The notes under the pieces were generated by a model. The model saw only the letters and a program-made list of their open reading frames with translations. It made no database searches and was not told the origin of the DNA. A stretch of DNA of 64,000 bases from Streptomyces mayonensis (GTDB taxonomy: Bacteria; Actinomycetota; Actinomycetes; Streptomycetales; Streptomycetaceae): contig NZ_JACBYP010000006.1 of NCBI RefSeq assembly GCF_018982965.1, positions 62,001 through 126,000 on the forward strand. The letters are read 5' to 3'. A program made the translations under genes and the position numbers. Position 1 is the stretch's first letter. Every line of letters begins with the position of its first letter. This document shows, piece after piece, positions 44,701 to 53,353 of the stretch.

Positions 44701-46147
44701 CGAGGTGACCCGCGGGGCTGACGTGGAGTCCTCCCGCGTGAGAACCGGGCCGCGCCACGCGGCACCCAAGAAGCCGTTGTTCACCAGGTTCCACATGCCG
44801 GCCGGCAAGGCGATAGCCATCGCAGCGATGCCCACGGCCGTCCTGATGGGGATGGGGTTCACCCCGACGCTGGCCATCGCCGACGGCAACGAAGCGGCGC
44901 CGCCGACCTCCAACAGCCTGACGGCCGACGAGTACAAGGACTGCGTGGCGGCCCTGGAGGACGCCGGGAAGGACCCGTCCGGGTCGCCGTCGCCGTCGGC
45001 CACCGACGAGGCGGACAAGGGCGACGAGGGCGGCAAGGACGCCGACGAGGACGGCAAGGACGCAGACAAGGGCGACAAGGACGACAAGGGCAAGGACGGC
45101 GCCGAGAAGCCCGGCGACTCGGCCTCCGGTGCGGACGCGGGCAAGGACCGGTCCTCTTCGTCGGATTCAGGTTCCGACGACGAGGACGGCAAGGACGGCG
45201 CGTCCGAGCCCGCCCCGAGCCCGTCCGAGTCCCAGGGCCAGGGTTCGGCCGGCGCGAGCGCCGCGGAGCCTTCCCCCTCCGAGTCGGAGAAGGGCGGCCT
45301 GCTCGAGGGCATCGGCGACGCCCTCGAAGGCATCTTCACCGGCGGCAAGAAGGACGGGGAGAGCGCGAGTCCCACGCCCACCCCCTCGGCGTCCGAGAGC
45401 GCCGGCGACGACGCCTCCGACGCCGTGAAGGAGACCACCGGCAAGGTCACCGACACGGTGGAGGACACCGTGTCCGGCGTGACCGACAAGGCGTCGGAGG
45501 CGGCCGAGGACACCAAGGACACGGTGGACAAGGCGGCCGAGGCGGCGAAGGAGGCGGCCGACAAGGCCGAGGAGGACGCGGAGAAGGCCAAGGAGGACGC
45601 CGAGAAGGCCAAGGACGACGCCACCGGGACGCCTTCCCCCGGCGCCTCCGGGAGTGCCGGCACGGACGCGGACGACTGCCCGGTCGCCACCGACGACGAG
45701 GGCGGCGTCGACAACAAGGTGCCGCTGCCGGACGACCCCTGGTACCTCAACGCCAGCTCGCTGCTGCTGAAGGGCGCCTCCTACAAGGGCATCGTCGAGG
45801 TGAAGACGGCCAACGGCACCACCAAGAAGGTGCTGAAGTACGTCATCTCCAACGGCACCGACATCGGCGACCTGCACCAGACGGTCGACGACAAGCAGGC
45901 CGGCAAGACGTACCACGTCCAGGCGGCCGAGGGCTCGACGTCCACCATCCGCGACGGCGAGACGGTGATGTACACCGAGAGCATCTCGGGCAACCTGCTC
46001 GGGCTGATCCCGATCACCTTCGACCCGGACAACCCGCCGCCGCTGGACATCCCGCTCATCTACTTCACGAAGGTGACGGTCGTCCAGGCCGGGCAGTTCG
46101 GCGGCACGCTCCACGTACCGGGACTGCACCAGTACACGACGGACTGA
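44690..46147 (+). CDS. Secreted/anchored acidic repeat protein with C-terminal beta domain
   Basis: 485 aa from a GTG with GGAGG upstream, overlapping the DUF6114 stop. Basic N-terminus, one hydrophobic segment about 40-63 (AIAIAAMPTAVLMGMGF). A very long low-complexity middle (about 85-330) rich in Asp/Lys/Glu/Ser includes a helical run of KAxExAKEAADKAEEDAEKA type that could form a coiled coil. The C-terminal domain (about 345-485) is compact and beta-rich (ASYKGIVEVKTANGTTKKVLKYV ... VTVVQAGQFGGTLHVPGLHQY). The C-terminal domain may contact the DUF6230 protein or lipids. Function unknown; likely surface exposed. Confidence 0.8.
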   Translation: MPADEVTRGADVESSRVRTGPRHAAPKKPLFTRFHMPAGKAIAIAAMPTAVLMGMGFTPTLAIADGNEAAPPTSNSLTADEYKDCVAALEDAGKDPSGSPSPSATDEADKGDEGGKDADEDGKDADKGDKDDKGKDGAEKPGDSASGADAGKDRSSSSDSGSDDEDGKDGASEPAPSPSESQGQGSAGASAAEPSPSESEKGGLLEGIGDALEGIFTGGKKDGESASPTPTPSASESAGDDASDAVKETTGKVTDTVEDTVSGVTDKASEAAEDTKDTVDKAAEAAKEAADKAEEDAEKAKEDAEKAKDDATGTPSPGASGSAGTDADDCPVATDDEGGVDNKVPLPDDPWYLNASSLLLKGASYKGIVEVKTANGTTKKVLKYVISNGTDIGDLHQTVDDKQAGKTYHVQAAEGSTSTIRDGETVMYTESISGNLLGLIPITFDPDNPPPLDIPLIYFTKVTVVQAGQFGGTLHVPGLHQYTTD

Positions 46148-46199
46148 GACCGGCGAGGAACACGACGGACTGAGACCGGCGAGGACGCCGGACGGCACC

Positions 46200-46230
46200 G
46201 AGGGCGCCCCCTGTCGCAGGGGGCGCCCTC
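46200..46230. terminator. Bidirectional terminator, perfect 14-bp stem
   Basis: GAGGGCGCCCCCTG (46200-46213), loop TCG, exact complement 46217-46230. Between the acidic-protein gene and the convergent pyruvate kinase gene. Confidence 0.9.
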
Positions 46231-46267
46231 AGCGTCGTACCGGGCCCGTACGGGGCGGCGGCGTCCG

Positions 46268-47698
46268 TCAGCCGCGCCGGGTCTCGCCCAGGTGGTGGAC
46301 GCGGACCATGTTGGTGGTGCCGGGCACGCCGGGGGGCGAACCGGCGGTGATCACGACGATGTCTCCGTCGCTGAACCGGCCCAGACGCATCGTCTCCTGG
46401 TCCACCAGGTCGACCATCTCGTCGGTGCTGTGCACGAACGGCACCACGTGCGGCTCCACGCCCCAGCTGAGCGCCAGCTGGTTGCGGGTCGACTCGTCGG
46501 TGGTGAAGGCCAGGATCGGCTGCGCCGCGCGGTAGCGCGACAGGCGGCGGGCGGTGTCACCGGACTGCGTGAAGGCCACCAGGCCCTTGCCGCCCAGGAA
46601 GTCGGCGATCTCGGCGGCCGCGCGGGCCACCGAACCGCCCTGCGTGCGCGGCTTCTTGCCCGGCACCAGCGGCTGCAGACCCTTGGAGAGCAGCTCGCCC
46701 TCGGCGGCCGTGACGATCTTCGACATCGTCTTGACGGTCTCGATCGGATACGCGCCCACGGACGACTCCGCCGACAGCATGACCGCGTCCGCGCCGTCCA
46801 GGATCGCGTTGGCCACGTCGGAGGCCTCGGCGCGGGTCGGACGGGAGTTGGTGATCATCGACTCCATCATCTGGGTCGCCACGATCACCGGCTTGGCGTT
46901 GCGCCGGCACAGCTCGATCAGGCGCTTCTGCACCATGGGGACCTTCTCGAGCGGGTACTCGACGGCCAGGTCGCCACGGGCGACCATCACGCCGTCGAAC
47001 GCCATCACGACGCCCTCCATGTTCTCGACCGCCTGCGGCTTCTCCACCTTGGCGACGACGGGGACGCGGCGGCCCTCCTCGTCCATCACCCGGTGCACGT
47101 CGGCGACGTCCTTGGCGTCCCGGACGAAGGACAGGGCGACCAGGTCGCAGCCCATGCGGAGGGCGAAACGGAGGTCCTCGACGTCCTTGTCGCTCAGCGC
47201 CGGGACGTTGACCGCGGCGCCGGGCAGGTTGATGCCCTTGTGGTCGGAGATGACGCCGCCCTCGATGACGATCGTCTTCACCCGCGGGCCCTCGACCTCG
47301 GTGACCTTCAGCTCGACGTTGCCGTCGTTGATGAGCACCTGGTCGCCCTTGGTGACGTCACCGGGCAGACCCTTGTACGTCGTGCCGCAGATCGTCCGGT
47401 CGCCCGGCACGTCCTCGGTGGTGATGGTGAACTCGTCACCGCGCACCAGCTCGACGGGGCCCTCGGCGAAGGTCTCCAGACGGATCTTCGGGCCCTGCAG
47501 GTCGGCCAGGACCCCGATGGCCCGGCCGGTCTCCTTGGCGGCGGCCCGCACCCGGTCGTAACGCCCCTGGTGCTCGGCGTGGCTGCCGTGGCTGAAGTTG
47601 AAGCGGGCCACGTTCATGCCGGCCTCGATCAGCGAGACGAGCTGCTCGTGGGAGTCGACCGCGGGGCCGAGAGTACAGACGATTTTCGAACGGCGCAT
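46268..47698 (-). CDS. pyk: Pyruvate kinase
   Basis: 476 aa, normal length. Catalyses phosphoenolpyruvate + ADP to pyruvate + ATP, last step of glycolysis. Motifs: MNVARFNFSHGSH, LADLQGPKIRLE (substrate/metal), VAKVEKPQAVENM with catalytic Lys, MVARGDLAVEYPLEKVP, and ATQMMESMITNSRPTRAEASDVANAILDGAD region. Streptomyces have two pyruvate kinases; this one corresponds to pyk2 by remembered synteny. It lies 73 bp downstream of ackA. A TAGGAT element (minus strand, 47710-47705) ends 6 nt before the ATG, so a private, leaderless transcript is possible. Confidence 0.96.
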   Translation of the reverse strand: MRRSKIVCTLGPAVDSHEQLVSLIEAGMNVARFNFSHGSHAEHQGRYDRVRAAAKETGRAIGVLADLQGPKIRLETFAEGPVELVRGDEFTITTEDVPGDRTICGTTYKGLPGDVTKGDQVLINDGNVELKVTEVEGPRVKTIVIEGGVISDHKGINLPGAAVNVPALSDKDVEDLRFALRMGCDLVALSFVRDAKDVADVHRVMDEEGRRVPVVAKVEKPQAVENMEGVVMAFDGVMVARGDLAVEYPLEKVPMVQKRLIELCRRNAKPVIVATQMMESMITNSRPTRAEASDVANAILDGADAVMLSAESSVGAYPIETVKTMSKIVTAAEGELLSKGLQPLVPGKKPRTQGGSVARAAAEIADFLGGKGLVAFTQSGDTARRLSRYRAAQPILAFTTDESTRNQLALSWGVEPHVVPFVHSTDEMVDLVDQETMRLGRFSDGDIVVITAGSPPGVPGTTNMVRVHHLGETRRG

Positions 47699-47704
47699 GG
47701 GGCG

Positions 47705-47710
47705 ATCCTA
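47705..47710 (-). promoter_or_regulatory. -10 element TAGGAT just before pyk
   Basis: TAGGAT on the minus strand lies 6 nt upstream of the pyk ATG, placing the predicted transcription start on or next to the start codon. No good -35 box is visible; a GGAATATTCC palindrome lies further upstream (about 47728-47737). Confidence 0.45.
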
Positions 47711-47771
47711 TCGGTTTGTTTCGGCGCGGAATATTCCGGCCGGCGGAAAATACAAAAGGGCGGGATGCCGC

Positions 47772-49046
47772 TCAGGTGAGATTGCCGGAATCGCCGGCAC
47801 CGGAATCGCCGGCACCGGAATCGCCGGCACCGGAATCACTGACACCGGAACTCCTGACAAGCGCGTAGGTCTGTGTCGCGATCTCCATTTCCTCGTCCGT
47901 CGGCACCACCGCCACCGCCACCCGCGCGCCGGCGGGCGAGATCAGCCGGGCCCCGTCCCCGCGTGCGGCGTTCAGCTCGCCGTCCAGTTCCAGGCCGAAC
48001 CCCTCCAGGCCCGCCACGGCCGCCTCGCGCACCGGTGCCGAGTTCTCCCCGACCCCGGCCGTGAACGCCAGCGCGTCCACACGCCCGAGAACGGCCGAAT
48101 AGGCCCCGATGTACTTCTTCAGCCGGTGAACGTAGATGTCGAACGCCAGCTGTGCCCGCTCGTCCCCGGCGTCCACCCGGCGGCGGATCTCCCGCATGTC
48201 GTTGTCGCCGCACAGCCCGATCAGACCGCTCCTCTTGTTGAGGAGAGTGTCGATCTCGTCGGCGGACATTTCACCAACCCGCATCAAATGGAAGATGACG
48301 GCCGGGTCCATGTCTCCCGAGCGCGTACCCATCACGAGCCCCTCCAAGGGCGTCAGCCCCATGGAGGTGTCCACGCAGCGGCCGCCGCGCACCGCCGAGG
48401 CCGACGCCCCGTTGCCCAGGTGCAGCACGATCACGTTCACGTCCTCGGGCGCGCGGCCGAGCAGCCGCGCCGTCTCGCGCGAGACGTACGCGTGCGAGGT
48501 GCCGTGGAAGCCGTAGCGCCTGATGCGGTGCGCGTCGGCGGTCTCCACGTCGATCGCGTAGCGGGCCGCGGACTCCGGCATCGTCGTGTGGAAGGCGGTG
48601 TCGAACACGGCGACCTGCGGCAGGTCCGGGCGCAGTGCCTGCGCGGTACGGATGCCGGTCAGGTTGGCCGGGTTGTGCAGCGGGGCGACCGGGATGAGCC
48701 GCTCGATCTCGGCGAGTACGGCGTCGTCGACCACGGTCGGCTGCGTGAAGTGCTTGCCGCCGTGCACCACCCGGTGCCCGATCGCGGCCAGCTCGGGCGA
48801 GTCGAGGCCGAGGCCGTCCCTGGCCAGCTCGGCCGCGACCGCCTTCAGGGCGGCGTCGTGGTCGGCGACCGGGTCCGACCACTCGCGGCTCTCGCCGTCC
48901 GCAGGCGTGTGCTTCAGCCGCGAGGTCTCCTCACCGATGCGCTCCACCAGGCCCACCGCGAGCCGGTCGCCGCCGCGCATGTCGATGAGCTGGTACTTCA
49001 CGGACGAGGAGCCGGAGTTGAGGACGAGGACACGGGTGCCGTTCAC
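47772..49046 (-). CDS. ackA: Acetate kinase
   Basis: 424 aa. Converts acetyl phosphate + ADP to acetate + ATP. ASKHA-fold motifs: LVLNSGSSSVKYQLID, GHRVVHGGKHF, FDTAFHTTMP, YGFHGTSHAYV, VLHLGNGASAS, LTPLEGLVMGTRSGD, FTAGVGENS. The family usually stops near residue 400; here a tail of DSGAG repeats (about 402-424), encoded by 15-bp tandem units, has been added. GTG start overlaps the pta stop (GTGA), so pta-ackA is an operon in the usual overflow-acetate order. Confidence 0.96.
   Translation of the reverse strand: MNGTRVLVLNSGSSSVKYQLIDMRGGDRLAVGLVERIGEETSRLKHTPADGESREWSDPVADHDAALKAVAAELARDGLGLDSPELAAIGHRVVHGGKHFTQPTVVDDAVLAEIERLIPVAPLHNPANLTGIRTAQALRPDLPQVAVFDTAFHTTMPESAARYAIDVETADAHRIRRYGFHGTSHAYVSRETARLLGRAPEDVNVIVLHLGNGASASAVRGGRCVDTSMGLTPLEGLVMGTRSGDMDPAVIFHLMRVGEMSADEIDTLLNKRSGLIGLCGDNDMREIRRRVDAGDERAQLAFDIYVHRLKKYIGAYSAVLGRVDALAFTAGVGENSAPVREAAVAGLEGFGLELDGELNAARGDGARLISPAGARVAVAVVPTDEEMEIATQTYALVRSSGVSDSGAGDSGAGDSGAGDSGNLT
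47785..47850. repeat. 15-bp tandem repeats at the 3' end of ackA
   Basis: Unit CCGGAATCGCCGGCA at 47785, 47800 and 47815, then diverged copies at 47830 and 47845. In frame, it encodes repeated DSGAG pentapeptides on the minus strand. Confidence 0.9.
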
Positions 49047-51196
49047 TGCTCGGACGCCTTCTCGGTGGGGGACTTCTCGGTCGGGGACTGCCCGGTGGGG
49101 GACTGGCCGCCCGGGGGCTGCCCGGCCGGGGACTGCTGAGCCTGGATCGCCGTGATGGCGACGGTGTTGACGATGTCCTGGACGAGCGCGCCCCGGGACA
49201 GGTCGTTGACCGGCTTGCGCAGCCCCTGGAGCACCGGGCCGACGGCGATGGCGCCGGCCGAGCGCTGTACGGCCTTGTACGTGTTGTTGCCGGTGTTCAG
49301 GTCGGGGAAGACCAGCACGCTGGCCTGCCCGGCGACCGCCGAGCCGGGCAGCTTGGTCGCGGCCACCGACGGCTCGACCGCGGCGTCGTACTGGATCGGC
49401 CCCTCGATGCTGAGGTCCGGGCGGCGCGCGCGGACCAGCTCGGTCGCCTCGCGCACCTTGTCGACGTCCGCGCCCGTGCCGGACGTGCCCGTCGAGTACG
49501 ACAGCATCGCGATCCGCGGCTCCACCCCGAACTGCGCCGCCGTCGCCGCCGACTGGGTCGCGATGTCGGCGAGCTGCTCGGCGTCCGGGTCGGGGTTGAC
49601 CGCGCAGTCGCCGTAGACCAGGACCTTGTCGGCCAGGCACATGAAGAAGACGGACGAGACGATCGCCGCCTCCCGCTTTGTCTTGATGATCTCGAAGGCC
49701 GGGCGGATGGTCGCCGCCGTCGAGTGCACCGACCCCGACACCATGCCGTCGGCGAACCCCTCCTGCACCATCAGCGTGCCGAAGTAGTTCACGTCGGAGA
49801 CCACGTCGTACGCCAGCTCCACCGTCACGCCCTTGTGCGCCCGCAGGGCGGCGTACTTCTCGGCGAAGGAGTCGCGCAGCTCGCTGGCGGCCGGGTCGAT
49901 CAGCTCGGCGCCGGCCAGGTCGATGCCCAGGTCGGCGGCCTTCTTGCGGATCTGTTCGGCGGGGCCGAGCAGGGTCAGCTCGCACACCCCGCGGCGCAGC
50001 AGCACCTCGGCCGCGTGCAGCACCCGCTCCTCGGTGCCCTCGGGCAGGACGACCCGGCGCAGGTCGGAGCGGGCCTGTTCGAGCAGCGAGTGCTCGAACA
50101 TCATCGGCGTGACCCGGTCGCTGCTCGGCGCGGAGACCCGCCGGCTCAGTTCCGCGGTCTCGACGTACCGCTCGAACAGGCCGAGGGCGGTCTCCGCCTT
50201 GCGCGGGGTGGCCGCGCCCAGCTTGCCCTCCAGGGAGAACAGCCGTTCGGCGGTGGGGAAGCTGTTGCCGGTCACCGAGAGTACGGGGGTGCCGGGGGCC
50301 AGCCGGCCGGCGAGGGTGAGGATGCCCTCGCCGGGCACCTCGTCCAGGGTCAGCAGCACGCCGGCTATCGGCGGGGTGCCGGCGCTGTGCGCGGCCAGCG
50401 TGCCGACGACCAGGTCGGCCCGGTCGCCCGGCGTGATCACCAGGCAGCCCGGGGTCAGGGCGGCCAGCAGGTTGGGCAGCATGGCCCCGCCGAAGACGAA
50501 GTCCAGCGCGTCGCGGGCGAGCCCGGAGTCGTCGCCGAGCACCACCTCGGCGCCCAGGGCGTGGGCGATCTGGGACACGGTCGGCGCGGACAGGGCGGGC
50601 TCGTCCGGCACCACCCAGCACGGCACCGGCAGCCGGTCGGTCAGCCGCTCGGCGATCGGGTCCCGGTCCTCGCGGGCGACCCGGTTGGTCACCATCGCCA
50701 GGACGTCGCAGCCCAGGGTGTCGTAGGCGCGGAAGGCGTTGACGGTCTCGGCGAGCACGGAGTCCGCGCTCTGCCCGCGGCCGCCGACGACGGGGACGAC
50801 CGAGGCGCCGAACTCGTTGGCGAGCCGGGCGTTCAGCGAGAGTTCGTCCGGGAACTGGGTGTCGGCGTAGTCGGTGCCGAGGACGAGGACCACGTCGTAG
50901 TCCCGGGCGACCAGGTGGAAGCGGCCGACCAGCGCGGACACCAGCTCGTCCGTGCCCTGTTCGGCCTGGAGCGCGGAGGCCTCCTGGTAGTCCATGCCGT
51001 AGACCGTCGAGGAGTCCTGCGCGAGCCGGTAGCGGGAGCGCAGCAGTTCGAACAGCCGGTCGGGCCCGTCGTGCACCAGGGGACGGAAGACGCCGACGCG
51101 GTCGACCTGCCGGGTGAGGAGCTCCATCACCCCCAGTTCGACGACCTGGCGGCCGTCGCCGCGGTCGATGCCGGTCACGTACACGCTGCGCGTCAC
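49043..51196 (-). CDS. pta: Phosphate acetyltransferase (long form)
   Basis: 717 aa. Makes acetyl phosphate from acetyl-CoA. N-terminal P-loop-like domain (YVTGIDRGDGRQVVELGVMELL, residues about 1-200), central DRTGG domain (about 215-325) and C-terminal catalytic PTA_PTB domain (about 375-690; VVLPEGTEERVLHAAEVL, DGMVSGSVHSTAATIRPAF, GPIQYDAAV, FPDLNTGNNTYKAVQR). This matches enteric-type long Pta. The C-terminus carries a repetitive Gln/Ser/Pro tail (QSPTGQSPTEKSPTEK). The GTG at 51196 was chosen because GGAGA lies 6 nt away; the upstream frame is not conserved in character. First gene of the pta-ackA operon, divergent from pfkA. Confidence 0.95.
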   Translation of the reverse strand: MTRSVYVTGIDRGDGRQVVELGVMELLTRQVDRVGVFRPLVHDGPDRLFELLRSRYRLAQDSSTVYGMDYQEASALQAEQGTDELVSALVGRFHLVARDYDVVLVLGTDYADTQFPDELSLNARLANEFGASVVPVVGGRGQSADSVLAETVNAFRAYDTLGCDVLAMVTNRVAREDRDPIAERLTDRLPVPCWVVPDEPALSAPTVSQIAHALGAEVVLGDDSGLARDALDFVFGGAMLPNLLAALTPGCLVITPGDRADLVVGTLAAHSAGTPPIAGVLLTLDEVPGEGILTLAGRLAPGTPVLSVTGNSFPTAERLFSLEGKLGAATPRKAETALGLFERYVETAELSRRVSAPSSDRVTPMMFEHSLLEQARSDLRRVVLPEGTEERVLHAAEVLLRRGVCELTLLGPAEQIRKKAADLGIDLAGAELIDPAASELRDSFAEKYAALRAHKGVTVELAYDVVSDVNYFGTLMVQEGFADGMVSGSVHSTAATIRPAFEIIKTKREAAIVSSVFFMCLADKVLVYGDCAVNPDPDAEQLADIATQSAATAAQFGVEPRIAMLSYSTGTSGTGADVDKVREATELVRARRPDLSIEGPIQYDAAVEPSVAATKLPGSAVAGQASVLVFPDLNTGNNTYKAVQRSAGAIAVGPVLQGLRKPVNDLSRGALVQDIVNTVAITAIQAQQSPAGQPPGGQSPTGQSPTEKSPTEKASEQ

Positions 51197-51463
51197 GCGG
51201 GCTCTCCGTTTCGTCGGGTGCGATTCGTCTTCGACGGGTGCGGTCCGTCCGTCTTCGGCGGGTGCGATGCGTCCGGCTGGTGCCCAGAAAACGCCCACCG
51301 GGGTGAGCGGAACCCTCTTGACAATACCTTCGGCGATGGTTACGGCGCCTGCCGGTGTCGGCCTGTGCCCGGCCGTTCACGGCGCCGATGTCCACCGCCC
51401 TGTGGGCCATGGAACAATTGGAACGGCTCACAGGTGCCCACAGCGAGCAGGAGACACAGCACG
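51197..51463. promoter_or_regulatory. Divergent pta / pfkA promoter region
   Basis: 267 bp between the start codons. The pta-proximal third holds three imperfect copies of a CGTCTTCGNCGGGTGCG element (about 51207-51275). I did not find a DasR- or PhoP-like site by eye. Confidence 0.5.
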
Positions 51464-52489
51464 ATGCGTATCGGAGTTCTCACCGCAGGCGGCGACTGCC
51501 CCGGCCTGAACGCAGTGATCCGGTCGGTCGTGCACCGAGCGGTCGACAACTACGGCGACGAGGTCATCGGCTTCGAGGACGGCTACGCGGGCCTGCTGGA
51601 CGGCCGCTACCGCACCCTCGACCTCAACGCGGTCAGCGGCATCCTCGCCCGCGGCGGCACCATCCTCGGCTCCTCCCGCCTGGAGCGCGACCGGCTCCGC
51701 GAGGCCTGCGAGAACGCCTCGGACATGATCCAGAACTTCGGCATCGACGCCCTGATCCCGATCGGCGGCGAGGGCACGCTCACGGCGGCCCGGATGCTGT
51801 CCGACGCCGGTCTGCCGGTCGTCGGCGTACCGAAGACGATCGACAACGACATCTCCTCCACCGACCGCACCTTCGGCTTCGACACCGCCGTCGGCGTGGC
51901 AACCGAGGCGATGGACCGGCTCAAGACCACCGCCGAGTCCCACCAGCGCGTGATGGTCGTCGAGGTCATGGGACGGCACGCCGGCTGGATCGCCCTGGAG
52001 TCGGGCATGGCCGCCGGCGCCCACGGCATCTGCCTGCCCGAGCGCCCCTTCGACCCGGCCGACCTGGTCAAGATGGTCGAGGAGCGGTTCGCCCGCGGCA
52101 AGAAGTTCGCCGTCGTCTGCGTCGCCGAGGGCGCCCACCCCGCCGAGGGCTCCATGGACTACGGCAAGGGCGCCATAGACAAGTTCGGCCACGAGCGCTT
52201 CCAGGGCATCGGCACCGCCCTCGCCCACGAGCTGGAGCGCCGGCTCGGCAAGGAGGCCAAGCCGGTCATCCTCGGCCACGTTCAGCGCGGCGGCGTGCCG
52301 ACCGCGTACGACAGGGTGCTCGCCACCCGCTTCGGCTGGCACGCGGTGGAGGCCGCGCACCGGGGCGACTTCGGCCGGATGACCGCGCTGCGGGGCACCG
52401 ACGTCGTGATGGTGCCGCTGGCGGAGGCCGTCACCGAGCTGAAGACGGTCCCGAAGGACCGGATGGACGAGGCGGAGTCGGTCTTCTAG
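51464..52489 (+). CDS. pfkA: 6-phosphofructokinase
   Basis: 341 aa, bacterial single-domain length. Phosphorylates fructose 6-phosphate. Nucleotide/phosphate loop LTAGGDCPGLNAVIR at 6-20, PIGGEGTLTAARML, catalytic PKTIDNDI region, MGRHAGWIAL, substrate site VCVAEGAHP and HVQRGGVPTAYDR. Of the three streptomycete isozymes it corresponds to pfkA2 by remembered synteny; ATP is the expected donor, though GGEGT differs from the GGDGS of the E. coli enzyme. ATG with GCAGGAG about 8 nt upstream. Divergent from pta-ackA, giving a carbon-flux cluster. Confidence 0.95.
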   Translation: MRIGVLTAGGDCPGLNAVIRSVVHRAVDNYGDEVIGFEDGYAGLLDGRYRTLDLNAVSGILARGGTILGSSRLERDRLREACENASDMIQNFGIDALIPIGGEGTLTAARMLSDAGLPVVGVPKTIDNDISSTDRTFGFDTAVGVATEAMDRLKTTAESHQRVMVVEVMGRHAGWIALESGMAAGAHGICLPERPFDPADLVKMVEERFARGKKFAVVCVAEGAHPAEGSMDYGKGAIDKFGHERFQGIGTALAHELERRLGKEAKPVILGHVQRGGVPTAYDRVLATRFGWHAVEAAHRGDFGRMTALRGTDVVMVPLAEAVTELKTVPKDRMDEAESVF

Positions 52490-52528
52490 GGAGCCGCCGC
52501 CCTGTCCTTTCAGGTTTCCCGCGAGCCG

Positions 52529-52552
52529 GGCGGCCGCCGGCCGTCGGCCGCC
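52529..52552. terminator. Possible short terminator between pfkA and the HTH gene
   Basis: GGCGGCCG (52529-52536) and CGGCCGCC (52545-52552) with an 8-nt loop, touching the HTH gene stop. Weak compared with the other terminators of the window. Confidence 0.4.
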
Positions 52553-53262
52553 TACGGGTGCTTCTCCACCGCCGACCAGAAGTGCTCCACGACCCGGTCG
52601 AGGAAGTCGCGGCCGCCGGCGTCCGAGCCGGCGGCGCCGCCCCAGCCGAGGGTGGCGGTCATCCGCCCCTGGTAGTCCTGGTGCAGCACCTGCAGCACGT
52701 TCTCCAGGACGCGCCGGTCCAGCGGGACCAGCTTGGCGACCGGACGGACGCAGCCCTGCCAGCGGGTGGTCACGGCGCTGACCAGCAGGCCGGCGAGCTT
52801 CTCCTCCCGTCCCGTGACGACCACGAAGTCCGGCAGCGAGAGCCCGAGCGCGTCGGCGAGCAGCGCCGACTGCCGGTCGGTGCCCTGCCAGTCGTCCGCC
52901 TCCTCCATCCGCCGGTAGGCGGGGAGCCCGAGCCCCACGGCCCGTGCCACGTCCTCCGGCGCCAGACCGCGGGCCACGCGGTGCTCGCGCAGCGACTGCG
53001 GCCGGCCGACCAGCTCGCCGGGGGAGCACCAGAGCATCCCGGCGAGCGCGGTCAGCTCCGGGCCCCGGGGCGAGACCGTCCCCCGCTCCCAGGCGGCGAC
53101 GAGGTCCGGGGTGACGTACGGCAGCCCGTACGAGACCTGGATGCCGTGGGCGACGTGTTCGGGCCTCATGTTGAGGGCGGCACGCAGCCGGCGGGCGGCG
53201 AGGGCGTTGAACGGGGGGCCCGACGGGGTCGGGCCGGGTGAGGGTCGGCGCACGCGCCACAC
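52552..53262 (-). CDS. XRE-type helix-turn-helix protein with two HTH motifs
   Basis: 236 aa. Two helix-turn-helix candidates in tandem: about 20-75 (ARRLRAALNMRPEHVAHGIQVSYGLPYVTPDLVAAWERG) and about 92-135 (REHRVARGLAPEDVARAVGLGLPAYRRMEEAD). Both have the LR...RG...V A...G pattern of Cro/XRE proteins. The C-terminal half (about 140-236) is unfamiliar, with WQGCVRPVAKLVPLD and FLDRVVEHFWSAVEKHP. GTG at 53262 is the first start in frame; a GTG three codons later is equally possible. Monocistronic; possible targets are the ABC importer next to it. Family and role uncertain. Confidence 0.75.
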   Translation of the reverse strand: MWRVRRPSPGPTPSGPPFNALAARRLRAALNMRPEHVAHGIQVSYGLPYVTPDLVAAWERGTVSPRGPELTALAGMLWCSPGELVGRPQSLREHRVARGLAPEDVARAVGLGLPAYRRMEEADDWQGTDRQSALLADALGLSLPDFVVVTGREEKLAGLLVSAVTTRWQGCVRPVAKLVPLDRRVLENVLQVLHQDYQGRMTATLGWGGAAGSDAGGRDFLDRVVEHFWSAVEKHP

Positions 53263-53353
53263 CGTAGGGGTCCGGGACGCCGCTGGCTACGGACTGTTCG
53301 AGCAGCGATACGTATTGTAGGAACATACGGAGGGTGCGCGGCCGGTCCCGCGC

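Noticed and set aside
47728-47737. GGAATATTCC palindrome upstream of pyk as an operator
   Set aside because: Short, common and not supported by a second copy; recorded only as part of the pyk upstream region.
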